This document shows positions 42,505 to 53,647 of a stretch of 64,000 bases of DNA, piece after piece (within the stretch, counting starts at the first letter, position 1; each line of letters begins with the position of its first letter). The notes under the pieces are model-generated. The model searched no databases. It saw only the letters and a list, made by a program, of their open reading frames with translations, and was not told the origin of the DNA. Where the stretch lies: positions 248,001 to 312,000 of the forward strand of contig NADL03000471.1 in NCBI GenBank assembly GCA_002205965.3. The letters run 5' to 3'. The position numbers and the translations under genes are program-made. The DNA comes from Kappaphycus alvarezii. Lineage: Eukaryota; Rhodophyta; Florideophyceae; Gigartinales; Solieriaceae.

Positions 42505-42660
42505 ATCTATCATGTACACTGCAGGACTGACTATACGGCTAAGAACTAACCGGATGTTCCACTTCAGGCACGTGTAGTGGGGCTCGCGATAGAATCGCCA
42601 TTGCAACAGAAGATCACAGTGTGCAACTAATGCGCTGATAAATACGTCTGCGGATCAAGT
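42505..42660 (-). mobile_element. second copy of the non-LTR element 3' tail
   Basis: Closely matches 20330-20480 in the same orientation, e.g. AGAACTAACCGGATG/AGAGCTAACTGGATG, CACGTGTAGTGGGGCTCGCG/CACGTGCAGTGGGGCCCGCG and GTGCAACTAATGCGCTG. It is a severely 5'-truncated copy, as expected from target-primed reverse transcription. Confidence 0.75.
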
Positions 42661-42696
42661 GACACAGTTATTGTACTTACTAGCATGGATATACAG

Positions 42697-42754
42697 TGTA
42701 TAGCCTGTTCTGGTGTCTGTAGAGATGTATAGCCTGTTCTGGTGTCTGTAGAGA
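42697..42754. repeat. 29-bp tandem duplication
   Basis: TGTATAGCCTGTTCTGGTGT...AGAGA is repeated twice with no difference seen. Confidence 0.9.
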
Positions 42755-44922
42755 TCTCAGGACAGCATCTGCATCAGAGCAATGAGCAGAAACAGAATCA
42801 CGTGCAGTAGCCTACAATACCTAAACTGGCATCATCACCTGGCCTTCCGCGACCACATCCCCGCCCTATACCCTTTTTTCGCCTCGTTCCAGCATCTGTC
42901 GCTGCGGTCGATATTGCACGAAACCGTGTCGGTCGGAATTTTAGTGCCACACCAGCGCCCAACTCGTGTTCCACCAACACCATGCAAACTTTGGCCTCCG
43001 TTTCTACCTAGAAATTTGCGTACGCTACGACGACCACGACTACTATGCTTCAAAGAAAATTCTAGGATTGTAAGATGAGACAATTAAGCGTGTCCCGGAA
43101 GGTGCCTGTCGAACTATGCTTTCTGAACTGTTTGGAAGGGATTGTGAGACGTTTGTGCTGGCCTTTTCCAAACCACTGTCATCATGGTGGCCTACTGGGA
43201 CTTGAAAGGGACCTTGATGGCTTCGTGATGGGGTTGGAATTGCGAAAAAGTCTTACGGAGGGATGTTGTTCACCTCTTGCTCTGTGATGTTCGTGGCTTG
43301 AGCGTTTTAGTGGGGTGGGTCAGAAATTAAGACCCACTCGAATTTCGATGACTGAACATCCTTTGTGCGTGGAGAGTGCTCTGCATTCCACCTGTGTAAA
43401 CCTTTGCTCACCTCAATCCCCAATGGAACATGTGGCCTCACTTCAGCTGACCATATTTTTCATGCATTAAAAACACCCCAAATTTCCCCTTCAGGAAATG
43501 ATATTACTTTCCAAATAATAAATTACCGAAAATTTTCCCCCTGTGTAATCAGATTCTAGATCTAATGAGAGAAACTGGAACCTTTATTTAAAGCTCTAAG
43601 TGGGCCTGCTACGGTAATCTAATGGGGCAACAGGACACAGTGCTTCAACCATGGGTTCGCGTCTGCTGATTCAAATATAGATCAGAAGCTATTTCTGAAC
43701 CAAAATTGGTTTTGATCAAAATACAGATCACTGTCGCCAGTAAGGATATTAATGAAAATCCGAATAACATTGCAGAAATGCACTGTACTGGAGTAAACAC
43801 TGTAAAGCAGTACAGTGTAGTACTGTACAGTACAGTGTAGTACGGTACATATTATACTGTACTGTACTGTACTGTACTTTATGTACATCCATGTGTGTCC
43901 TATTTCAAGATCTGCAGAAAATCCCTGTAGAGGATATAGCCTTTCGCAACTTCTTCACTGAGCCTGTACTGTACTGTAGTTGTGATCCAGAACAGGGCGA
44001 CCGCAACAGAGTGCGTCACTCCACTTTCGAATGAATCATGCGCTTTCGATGCTATTTACTTTCGTGCAATGCTCAAAAACAGAGCTAGCTTCAGATATCT
44101 GGGCGCGGATGAAAACCGCTTCTGCATGCTGAAAACACGTACAATCCCTAACGTGGCAGGTGCTAGACCAGGGCTAGCACATACCACACCAGGCGAAATC
44201 ATTTGCAATACAATCTATGCTGAGGTGTGACACCGCGAAGTCAGAAGAAAAAGAAGAAAAGGGGGTTTGACGCAGCAGGCTTTCTTACATAATTTGGAAA
44301 AACGCATTTATGATAAAGGGGACAGATTATCCTGGTGTCGTAGGAAATATTCTCATGTCAGTGAAGGAGAGCAATAAAAACTGGCTTTCAGCGAGAAAGC
44401 TTACAAAGGTCAAAATCAGTTCAGATCAGGACTTTTGATACCACCTTCTGCTCTCTAACAAACACGGCCGCGTGTTTGCATCAACAATGCCTCCGCAAAA
44501 GCATGAATCCGGTCGGAACCGAAGCCCCCCGACTGTTCGTAGGTGTCTAGTGTTAATCTGCTAACTTCTACAGTACATGAAGGCGATAAAATCTGGAACG
44601 TTGCAAACAAATTCTCGACGGGACGTAGGAAGCCAATTTTCATCCGCTCTCCACTCGAAAGCCAAGGCTCATCCCACGCGACACACAGCCAAGCCTGGTC
44701 TATTAAGTAGATGGGTGGTACCGCTATTTGAGACCAAAGCTAGTTCCCTCATGGCAGAGCGGAATGGACGCTCTCCTGCCGCTTTGACTTTCGGAGGAAA
44801 ACGCCATCGTGTGAAATTGAGTTGAGCCAATGAGGTAGGCGGTGTCCTTGGAATCAATCAAAAGAAAAACTGTGATCGTAAAGGCTTCGTTTGACATCGA
44901 GACCCCATCATCTAAACCAGAC
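42755..44922. other. no recognised gene; GTAC cluster and end-like motif
   Basis: Short unrelated frames only. A motif like the right end of the 53648-54754 element lies at 43451-43494 (ATTTTTCATGCATTAAAAAC...CCCCTTC). A GTAC-rich cluster (43785-43980, e.g. TACTGTACTGTACTGTAC) may form alternative hairpins. Confidence 0.5.
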
Positions 44923-46329
44923 CTACATCTGTGACCCAGATGTAACAGTGACTCGGATGGGCGATATAGAGTTAGATCTGGCAATCGTCATCATCACCTC
45001 TAGTTCTAAATTTGAAGAAACTGTTACGTTATCCCCTTCATCATCCTCGTAAGTTATGTCAAGTGAACCAGTAAGTTTGAACAATTCACGTATCTGATCT
45101 GCGAAATTCTCATACACCAGTCCATTAGATATTGTAAAGCGGCGAACCAGAAAGACTCCTTCCTCTGATTTGAAACATGCCTTAACAGAATATGCCTTCG
45201 GCCCATTTCCAGTGTCCGGTTCCGCTTTTGCAGTCTTCCTTACAACCGTATCATTCCTTTCGAGGTCCAGCAGAGCCTCACAAGCCTCATTTTCGTTTGC
45301 ATCAATGACCCAATGAAGTGTGCGGGAAGTTTCACTCAAAAGGAGCTTGTTCTCCACCTTGGCTGCGGGTCCTTCGCCTTCGTTTCGCGTTGCAGCCTCT
45401 TGCCTTGCTATGTTCAAAGATATGGATGGCGACGTTCTCGACTCAGACTGCTGCGGTGATATCACGGCTTGGGATGGCGGAGCTGGGACATACTCAATAC
45501 AAGTGTCCGGACTCGTCGACACCTCCGTGATAGTCATGGGGCGTACGTCAGGCGTACTCAGAATTCTCGTACTATCCTTCTCTGAGGTTTTAAACCCGGT
45601 AACCGCGACCGGTTTCCAACCCGGCTTCGCCTCTGCAGACACACAGCCATCCTCACTCTGAAACAAAACCAACTGATGGCGTACATATCGCTTCGAGCAG
45701 GGGGTGCAAAGAGTTTTGAACCCATCCGGCCCAGTCCGCCATCGTGAAGACTCCCTTGCGCCGCACTTTCTGCACCACTGGCTTTCATCTTGTTTGGGAT
45801 CTTCGCGCGCATCATTCCCGGCGTCATGTTCGGCCTCTGGTTCCACTGCTGTAGGCAAAAGCGGCGCAACAACAGGTCGCAACAAGTTACGCTTTCCATC
45901 CGGATGCATCTCAAAGCCAATAACCGCAACTGCAGCGCTGCCCTCTTTGTTCGTTGCCGATATGTTACCGTCTTTGTCCCTGAATAAGGTCAGATTCATC
46001 TCTGCATAACTAAAGGCACAACGTGAGCACAAAGTCCGAAGGCCATCTGGACCTGTACGCCAGCGGGAGGTGCTTTTTGTTCGACATTTCCGGCACCAGT
46101 TTTCCACCTCCATGCGTCTACGCTTCCTGCCCTTGGAGGCGCTGGCATCATGTTGACGTTCCGAGGCAGCAACTGTGTTGCGCTTGCCTGCACTTGATCC
46201 TGTGCGATTATCCGTAGAACGCGACTCCTGCCTTTTATGCTCAAGGGACCCCGTCGGATTCTGCGCAGGTGCAAGGGAAGAATGTACTGAATTTCTTCTC
46301 GCGTGACGATGACGCACTTTTCGCGCCAT
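44923..46329 (-). CDS. GATA-type zinc-finger protein with PB1 domain
   Basis: An unbroken 468-residue protein starts at ATG (complement of 46327-46329; the open frame extends 22 codons upstream without an ATG) and ends at TAG (44923). The N-terminus is basic (R-K-R-R-R near 69-73, a possible nuclear signal). Two C-x2-C-x18-C-x2-C fingers follow: C79/C82/C101/C104 and C186/C189/C208/C211, both with S-x-R-W-R-T-G-P-D-G. Each is followed by a similar 45-residue segment (L-x-L-F-x-x-x-D-G-x-x-S-A and V-A-V-x-G-F), so the finger module is duplicated. Residues 379-466 form a PB1 domain with a basic K383 region and an acidic OPCA-like D-I-T-Y-E-D-D-E-G-D. PB1 domains pair in head-to-tail complexes. 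It is probably a nuclear transcription regulator that oligomerises. Individual partners and targets are unknown. No intron is evident, and there are no frame breaks, unlike every neighbour. Confidence 0.85.
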   Translation of the reverse strand: MARKVRHRHARRNSVHSSLAPAQNPTGSLEHKRQESRSTDNRTGSSAGKRNTVAASERQHDASASKGRKRRRMEVENWCRKCRTKSTSRWRTGPDGLRTLCSRCAFSYAEMNLTLFRDKDGNISATNKEGSAAVAVIGFEMHPDGKRNLLRPVVAPLLPTAVEPEAEHDAGNDAREDPKQDESQWCRKCGARESSRWRTGPDGFKTLCTPCSKRYVRHQLVLFQSEDGCVSAEAKPGWKPVAVTGFKTSEKDSTRILSTPDVRPMTITEVSTSPDTCIEYVPAPPSQAVISPQQSESRTSPSISLNIARQEAATRNEGEGPAAKVENKLLLSETSRTLHWVIDANENEACEALLDLERNDTVVRKTAKAEPDTGNGPKAYSVKACFKSEEGVFLVRRFTISNGLVYENFADQIRELFKLTGSLDITYEDDEGDNVTVSSNLELEVMMTIARSNSISPIRVTVTSGSQM

Positions 46330-49300
46330 GGAGAAAGATGCGTTTGCTCGTTTGCTCAATCTGGTTGGGGTGAAGGAGAGGGAGTCTTTGATCAAAGGGT
46401 CGGAATCGGGCAGGGAGGGCTACTGGCACGACGGATGGTGGTGGGGTCTTGGCAACTACACGAAGAAACGAAGCGCTGAAGTAGAGCGGTGGTTTGGAGT
46501 CCGGGGCTATAGAAATCCTGGCTTCCAGTAAACTACAGTCAAGCCCCGTCGAGCATAATTACGGCAATAAAAGATATTTCGGAATTGAAAGATTTGTTCC
46601 ACTGCGATTATTTGGTTTCATAAAAATTTGCTTAAAAGTTTTATACTTTTCACTCTCCTAATTTTTAATTTGGACAGCTGCAAATGTCTACGTTCGAATT
46701 GAATCTGTGATCATTTACCAACGGAAGCGAGAACATTTTCGGTACGGCGTCAGAGACAGTTGCGATGATCTTTTCCTTTTGCAATTCAAAGCGGCCAAAG
46801 CTTGAAATTGTCTTCATGAACTAGTTTCTTGGACGGATAAGGCTTTAGATTCCACGGGTGGTCTCTGTAATGAGGTTACAGCTTTTGTACATCTTTACAG
46901 CTTCACAGCCACTTTCGGGGAAAGATGCTTTACAACCACCAATATTTATCACCTAGGCATGGTAAACATTGCTCTGGCGCCTGACCGCACGCTCGCTACT
47001 TCAAGCTTTACTCAAACCCAAGAGTAGCACATCTTGGAGGCTTACACATTGATTATAAGCTACGGTAAACCATAGTGGCCAAAAAGTCATACTCACGGAC
47101 AATTAATCTTATCGATTGTACAGTACTTTATACAGCTTATTAAGGCCATGAATATACACAGCTATAATATGCTGATACAGTTCTTCATAAAAATCTCGAC
47201 TCATCAGGGTGAGGCATCAAGCTGTGGAGAACGAAAACACTCAACTCGTTGCAGTCCTAAACTGTGCGTTCCTGTCACGAATTGCATCAGATACATGCAG
47301 ATAGCCTAATGATCGTCCCAATCCAGATTCCTACAGGAAAATCACGCATGACTCCATGGAAACAAAAAGACTACCTATTCTGTGAAATCGATTATTGGCT
47401 AGTTGCTCCCCGCGGGACATATTGGTGTACAAAGCAGAAAGAGACGATGGAATTAACCGGGACGCAAAGAAAGAATCGTACATTGGGCCTTGTCTTGTAA
47501 TGTCATCTCATACTTGTTTGCACCATTTCTTTCAACTTACCATTGTGCACTTGCTCGGCAACACACAAGTGTTGGAAAGACGTGCCTGTAAAATTGGGGG
47601 ATAGAACCGGTTCTCTCTGTATCTATTAATGTTTTTGCTGCATCTCTCCTTCCCTGTTTCCTCCTGATTCATTTGCCTGGTCATCGAAATAGTTGCATGC
47701 AGAGAATGTGATTGTTAAGAACTCCCCGGGCAGAAACCTTGGCGCTGGTGGCACAATTAATCGGTAGCCATCACAAGGAGGTCTACTAATTCAAGCTAGA
47801 GGGTCGTCCTATGTAACATGTACAGTACGCAGTTGCAGTCGGGGTTTCGATCGAGTGTTTCTCAGTTTGAAGCACTGTATTCTGCGTTTCTCAGGTGGTT
47901 CATGTAAATCACCGTGCAAGGTTCATACTGTTTCTCTGAGAGGCACTTACCTTGGTAAACTCCTTCTCTCAAGGGTAATGATTGTTTCTCGCTTCATGGG
48001 CTCGGGTCAATGCACTGAATGATGGTCAATATCACGAGACGTATCGCAAGATCAGCGGTGCAAATATACAGGACTGAGCATCGAGTACACATCTATTCGT
48101 ACAATGGTGATAGCGCGTTGCACCTGTTACAATCGAAAGAACGTTTTTTTCGAAAAACTCTTCTGAAGCTACCTTGAATCGTAAACTGGGGTTTTCTTGC
48201 GACGGCTAGTGTCACAGAGAACTGGAAATGATGTTCAGGCTTACCACGCGACAGCGATCTTAAACGAAACAAAGGGAATGGGAGACCAGCAGGATGAGGT
48301 TCGAACTTTGGCAAAGTGTGATTGCAGTAAAGGCGATTGCTGCATTTTCAAAATTGTGGTGATTACTCTCAGAGGAGTTGATCCTGCGCACAAGAATTGT
48401 CATATTCAATCGTTCTTACAGGTATGTTGTCGCAACCGTACGACGATTCGCCTATTTTAAGCAACCCTTCGCGCTAAGTCTACTCAAATTGCTGGGAGTG
48501 CTGCCAAGATGGGCGGCAGTAAAATGGCCCGCGATTTCGAGCGCAAACAGCACCGCCGCCAACCCGCCCCGAATTTCACCCTCTACCCCACTGTTTACAA
48601 CTCCCTTGGCATCCCTTTCCATGCTGCAACTCGTCTCTTGACGACTTCATCCGCTGTGTTTTCGCTGGATTGTTTCACGGACCTACGGTCATCTAATGCG
48701 ATAGCTTGCCAGTCTGGCCTCCTCCCGCCGAGTGGTGACACGACAGATTCGGTTCCCGGAGTGCGTGGCCGCAACACCCCGTTGTGTCGATGCGCTATAC
48801 AAGACAACCCTAGAAATTAAAATTAATGAATTTTTTTGCACGCTGTACATTGCTGGTACAGTACAGTATATTGCGGAATTTTACAGTACGGACATGTGGA
48901 TCAATGAAGAAATTACAGAAAATTATTTTCACAGTCCCGTACGTCCAGTACTGTACGATAATGTTGCTGTCCGTATTGTGCCTTTTTACTCCTTATACTG
49001 TACGGTACACTATTGAACCGTCCACTGTACCAACACAAGATGTGGTTTGAAGGCGTTCTAACTGTAAGCACATGCAAGGCAGAACCAATTAGAAATTGTC
49101 ATGTACACACCACAAACCAGTAGAGTTCCCTTCAAACCTACGTATTGTAAAATATCATATCATACTCAAAAAAATTTATGGCATGGTAGAGGTACGAGTG
49201 CGGCCCATTCTGTACACTCAAGATAAGTAAAAAGAGTAAAAGATTCTCTCTTCTCTTGAGACCCTGCACTAAGTGTTGATACTGTACAGTATACATATTC

Positions 49301-49419
49301 GGCACTATTGAGGTTACAAATTACAGTAACAACTGTAATGTTTAGGTTCTCGCTCGCGGGTACTTTATCAGCGTCCGCGGATGCGCTGAGCCCCGCTTTC
49401 TCTTCTTCGACACACCTCA
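46330..49419. other. intergenic, no recognised gene
   Basis: Presumably includes the promoter of the GATA/PB1 gene in its first few hundred bases, but no element was recognised. Short frames near 47264-47500 and 48509-48820 match nothing known. A GTAC-rich cluster occurs at 48840-49020. The right edge carries the TCA target site of the next transposon. Confidence 0.5.
48840..49020. repeat. GTAC-rich cluster
   Basis: Repeated GTACAGTA/CAGTACTGTACG/TACTGTACGGTAC words. Confidence 0.65.
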
Positions 49420-49445
49420 GGGGCGTTTTATGACCTTTTGAAACG
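49420..49445 (+). repeat. Harbinger left inverted repeat
   Basis: GGGGCGTTTTATGACCTTTT... pairs with 53070-53095. Confidence 0.8.
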
Positions 49446-50022
49446 TGAAACATTGAAAAAGTGAAAAATGATGAGCCAATCATCACAGCCCAGCTGGCCA
49501 CGTTCATTTCACCTTTTCAACACCTGACTGGGAAGTCTCGAATTTCCCGGTCACTCCTTGAAACGAGAAGCGAAACAAAATCAATGGAAATGAAAATAAT
49601 TCCACCCATACAACTGTCGTTCCAACTCTCACAACCAGCATCCTACTAAGCCTGTCTTCCCACTTCCCGACCGCTCCGGAGTCCCACCCAAAATGCATCA
49701 CCCGACTCCCTCCCCGCCCCCACACGGGTTTGCATGCCACCCAACCTGTCTCTCTATTCGTCGGCACTGCTGCACCATCCCTCCAAAACCGACTATACCT
49801 CCGTCGCGAGCGCTTCGGTTTCCCGACCATCTCCTAGTCGCCGCCTTTTCTGCATCCCACCCAGTAATACTCCCTTAACGTCAGCAAGAAATCTGCATCC
49901 CATCCGACAAGACTCGATACCCGACGTAACCTATCCTGTGTCCCAACCAAACCCTTCTTCCTCTAACTCAACTTTTGCCACCGGCCCGTCAGCTCCATCA
50001 GTACTAGCCGCTCTTATTTTCG

Positions 50023-51431
50023 ATGGAAGACCCGGAGAATGAGGGGTCTGCCAGCGATGGCTTTATTGATTCAAATCATAATACAGATGCTGCTACTCAT
50101 ACATTTGCATTTGGTGGACCTCGACTACAATCAAATGAGCCAAGTGCGGCGGTTGTAAAATCTCAAGCGCTAAGCGGTGTACAGGTACTAGGTGCCGACG
50201 CACAGGTTGATCTGAGAAGAGTTGTTCCTTTGGATTTGGAATCAGCGAAGACCACAGTCAAAAAGGCAATGTTGTGCAATACCAAATGCAAGGAAATAAT
50301 TAGTGCGCTCAGAATAACTGGGGCAAGACACGCAAAGCTTTCAACTATGATAGACATAATTGCTGTGAAACTAACACAGAGACGCTTTTGCCTCAACGAG
50401 GCTCTTTCGCTAGTAGACTACAAAAGATGCGGGGAGCAGGGGGAAGCACCAGCAATTCTGGAATGCATTAAGCCGACAACCGTGAGGGTAGTCAAACTGA
50501 CCAATGGTGAGGAAACCATAGAGTGGATAAAGGGGGACTGTCCTATTTTCGAGAATTGCAATGTCAAAGTAGGGCAGCCTGCATTCCTCAATGGAGATGT
50601 ATCAGCTTGCGTACTCTAGCCTGATTTTGAGGCGTCTAAGTACTGTCGATTATTCCATATGTTGGCTGACGCCCGCATGAACGTGGCCAGAACACAACTA
50701 AAGGAGCCGAGGACAATGGAAGAATTGGACATTACAGTTATTGACCGTGAACGGAGCATATTGCAACGCTCTGCAATGATGAAGAGTTCACTCCCGACCC
50801 AATACATACATTAAGTGGGGGAATTACCGCAAGTGATATCGAAGGGCTTGATCCCAAACGTTGTTTACATCAAAGGGATGGGGGCGTCTTGAAAAGGAAA
50901 ATAGCCGAGTTTCAGAGTTTATACGACACATGCCTATGCAAGTACGAGGCGAGCGGAAACGGGGATAGTGAGTCATTTATGCACTTTAGCGGTGGCAAAT
51001 CATACATATTATGTGCGCATTGCTTCTTAAAGAGCTTTCCGCTGCTTACACCTCTAGCTACCCGAGCCATGCAGAGCGACGCTCAAAGGGAGGAGGCGAT
51101 TGGAGATGGTGCTCATCCCAATCAAGAGTCAAGACCCCCAAGTAAGAAGCAAAAGCAAGGGCGACAAGAAATCAGCATTCTTGGTATGGATGCCTTGTCC
51201 TCTGCTTTTAAACCAATTAAACCCGAAACTGCTAAACAGACGGAAGAGGCTGAACGCGAAAAAGCACGTTTCGACGCTGCAGACGCTAAGGGAACATCGT
51301 TACAGTCTGTACTGGCTGCCATTAAGCAAACCAAAGAGATGCTTTTACTCGCGGAAGAAGATGCCGAAAAGCAAACATACAATGACAATCTAAGCATTCT
51401 CTACGAAAGTACAAGAAAAAAAGCGTCCTGA
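50023..51431 (+). pseudogene. Harbinger accessory protein (ORF2-like)
   Basis: ATG at 50023 follows a noncoding leader. A first block (198 codons) stops at TAG 50617-50619, and reading continues in the same frame to TAA near 50812. A frameshift there joins the frame to L-S-G-G-I-T-A-S-D-I and L-K-R-K-I-A-E-F-Q-S-L-Y. This ends with K-K-Q-K-Q-G-R, a possible nuclear signal, a coiled-coil-like E/K-rich stretch (T-E-E-A-E-R-E-K-A-R-F) and TGA at 51429. Harbinger elements normally have a second, DNA-binding accessory protein needed with the transposase; a Myb/SANT domain is not evident here. About 469 residues if both breaks are bridged. Confidence 0.65.
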
Positions 51432-51437
51432 GGAATG

Positions 51438-52488
51438 CTAGGACTGGATACTGCGGAAAGGCATTGGAAGAATATACCCAAGTTGTTGGAATCTAGTAGC
51501 AATTCTATTACGTACCGTAGACTGCTCTCTAGAACGGTTCAAGTTCCTCTCGTATTCTTGATCTGTGTGCAAAGCGTTTTGTAAGTGCACAAAAGGTTGC
51601 CCTTGCACCCTGTTCTCATATGCCATATCGATACTGTTCTCAGTATCAAGCCCATCAGTTGATTGATCGATGATGAAGTTGTGAATTTTGCACGCAACGA
51701 TAACAACTAAGGCATCCTTTGCCAGTCCAAAGCGCAAAGGAGACCAAAATATTCCGAATCGTGTTACTAGAATTCCGAAAGCCTGTTCAACCGCAATTCG
51801 ACTTGAAGACAAAAAATAGTTAAAAGAGTCCTGCAACTGGGTAAGTCTCCTTCCACTGTACGGTGTAACGATATGACCACCATTTCTGTATGCATCATCC
51901 GCAGAAATTGCAGCCCAACTTGGTAAATCATTAGAAGACAGAAGGTCATGCAATTTAGTCGACTGAAAAGCAGTAGAGTCGTGAGTAGACCCGGCATTTC
52001 TTGCCGAAACAAACAGAAACTTTTAGTTCGCCCCAACGGCAGCATGTACACAAACTGCGAAAAAACCCTTCCAGTTGTAGTATTTCTCTTCGATCCGGGG
52101 TGTCCGACAACCTGGGCTGTTGGATAGCAATCGCTATTCCATCTAATGCGGCAATGATTCCGTACATCGGACTGCTCCTATTACGGCAAAAACGAGCAGT
52201 TTACTCCTGACACTCAGTCTCAGATTGCGGAAATGAAATAGGATCTAAACTCCTATTAAGTGCGCGGAGAGTCTGCGTGAATACCAGGTAAGCGGTTGTA
52301 GATCCAATTCCATACGGCCATCCGACGTCGAGACAGCTCGTTCCCGCAAGTATTTGTAAAGTGACGCACATCATTACCTCGACGGAAACGATAGATGCCT
52401 TCCTCGTATTTCTATTCAGACGACGTTGCAGTAAAGGGGATAGGAGGCGACACAACTTCGCAGACTGCTGTGTCGTTACAAGGTACAA
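51438..52488 (-). pseudogene. PIF/Harbinger DDE transposase
   Basis: Minus-strand pieces: N-terminal R-N-T-R-K-A-S-I-V-S-V-E (52201-52488), then I-I-A-A-L-D-G-I-A-I (first Asp, 51955-52167). Separated by a frameshift and a TAA near 52025, the third piece has S-A-D-D-A-Y-R-N-G-G-H-I-V-T-P-Y (second Asp) and S-R-I-A-V-E-Q-A-F-G-I-L (Glu). All three catalytic positions of a DDE_Tnp_4-type enzyme are retained. The protein would cut and join the ends. It ends tail-to-tail with the accessory ORF, only about 6 bp apart. Confidence 0.85.
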
Positions 52489-52828
52489 GCGCTCGAAATG
52501 ACTTACTCCTATAGATTGAACATGTTTGTGGAAATCAAAAGTCTCACGCTGTCAACGGCTCGGATTCTTCCCTCATCAGGCCTATTCAATGCTGCATGGG
52601 CGAGAGTGGACACAACGGCGACAGCTCCTAAAGCAATAACGCCCATTTGCCTCGTGGAATCCCCTCTTTTTTTGATTCATCTATATCATACAGAACACAC
52701 GCGGTTTCGTTTCGAAGAGGTTTGGATGTTGAGAAGGGAAAGATTGCCTGCCTTTATTGAGATCATTTTCGTGGTACTGGATAGAGAGGTCTCGTGATTT
52801 TGAGGGCACTGGCAGTGATGGATCGGGT

Positions 52829-52865
52829 TGTGATGTCGACGACAACCGTGGTGGTCGACATCACA
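52829..52865. repeat. 12-bp perfect inverted repeat in Harbinger
   Basis: TGTGATGTCGAC (52829-52840) and GTCGACATCACA (52854-52865), 13-bp spacer; in the non-coding right arm. Confidence 0.8.
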
Positions 52866-53069
52866 CTTTGGGCCGTACCAGGGTCGAATTTCATCACCTA
52901 AAAATTATCAAAAAATACATCTGAACATCCCCAGAAATTTACAGAAAAGTCCACATCAACCTGTTCCACCGTTTTTTCTTTCATTTTTTCCCCGGACTTA
53001 TAAAAAGGATTCACCAAGTGAAACAATGGAAAAGGTATGATATTCTGTTTCACTTTTTCACTTTTTCAG

Positions 53070-53095
53070 AATTTCAAGAAGTTATAAAACGCCCA
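53070..53095 (-). repeat. Harbinger right inverted repeat
   Basis: Complement of the left end; ends ...ATAAAACGCCCA, then TCA. Confidence 0.8.
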
Positions 53096-53098
53096 TCA

Positions 53099-53647
53099 GT
53101 ACTATCAAGAAATATTTCAACCGCGTCTACTAAGACCGATTGGAGCCGCGCTAGTCTGCTAGCGCCCTTCTTGCTCCAAGTAAATTTCTTCTGTACCTAC
53201 TCTACTGTTTCTGTGTTTCCAAGCGCCTGTGGTTGTCAGAGGACACAGAAAACATTTTGGGCAATACAGTATACACAACACTAAGACTGTGGTCGCCCTC
53301 CGCGAGGTCTAAACAGAGCAATTTATTGAGCAAAATACTGCACTGTACACTACTTCACTGTTGTTTTGTCAAAATTCGTGGACAGCACGGAAATAAACTG
53401 TGTGTCGTTAGGACTGTCCTTAGCACGCGGCTTACTGTTCAATTGTCGATCATAGTACTGAATCAGCAGCCCACAGAGCGCAAGGATAGTGAGAATGGCG
53501 ATGGATTTGTTTACAGAGAAGGGCCGGGGTGGGAGACCACTGCGAGGCTACGGAAAAAGACGTCTACGCAGCTAAAGCTTCTCTCGTTCTTTTTCTCCTT
53601 TTGCGCGCCGGTGCTAGCGATGTCGGCCGGGTATTTATACTGCAGGC
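53099..53647. other. no recognised gene
   Basis: A 145-codon plus frame spanning 53233-53670 resembles nothing known and runs into the next element's end, so it is not called. Confidence 0.4.

Larger units (their letters stand above)
49420..53095. mobile_element. PIF/Harbinger DNA transposon
   Basis: 3.68 kb. Left end GGGGCGTTTTATGACCTTTT and right end complement TGGGCGTTTTATAACTTCTT form ~23-bp inverted repeats with about three mismatches after the first base. TCA directly flanks both sides (49417-49419 and 53096-53098), a 3-bp duplication as expected for Harbinger elements. Subterminal words GAAAAAGTGAAA recur near both ends (left 49455-49466; right complement 53048-53066). Inside are two convergent genes, an accessory ORF on plus and a DDE transposase on minus. 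Confidence 0.85.

Noticed and set aside
49734-50042. Ser/Pro-rich ORF before the Harbinger accessory gene
   Set aside because: No true ATG-supported start or motif; more likely leader sequence of the accessory gene.
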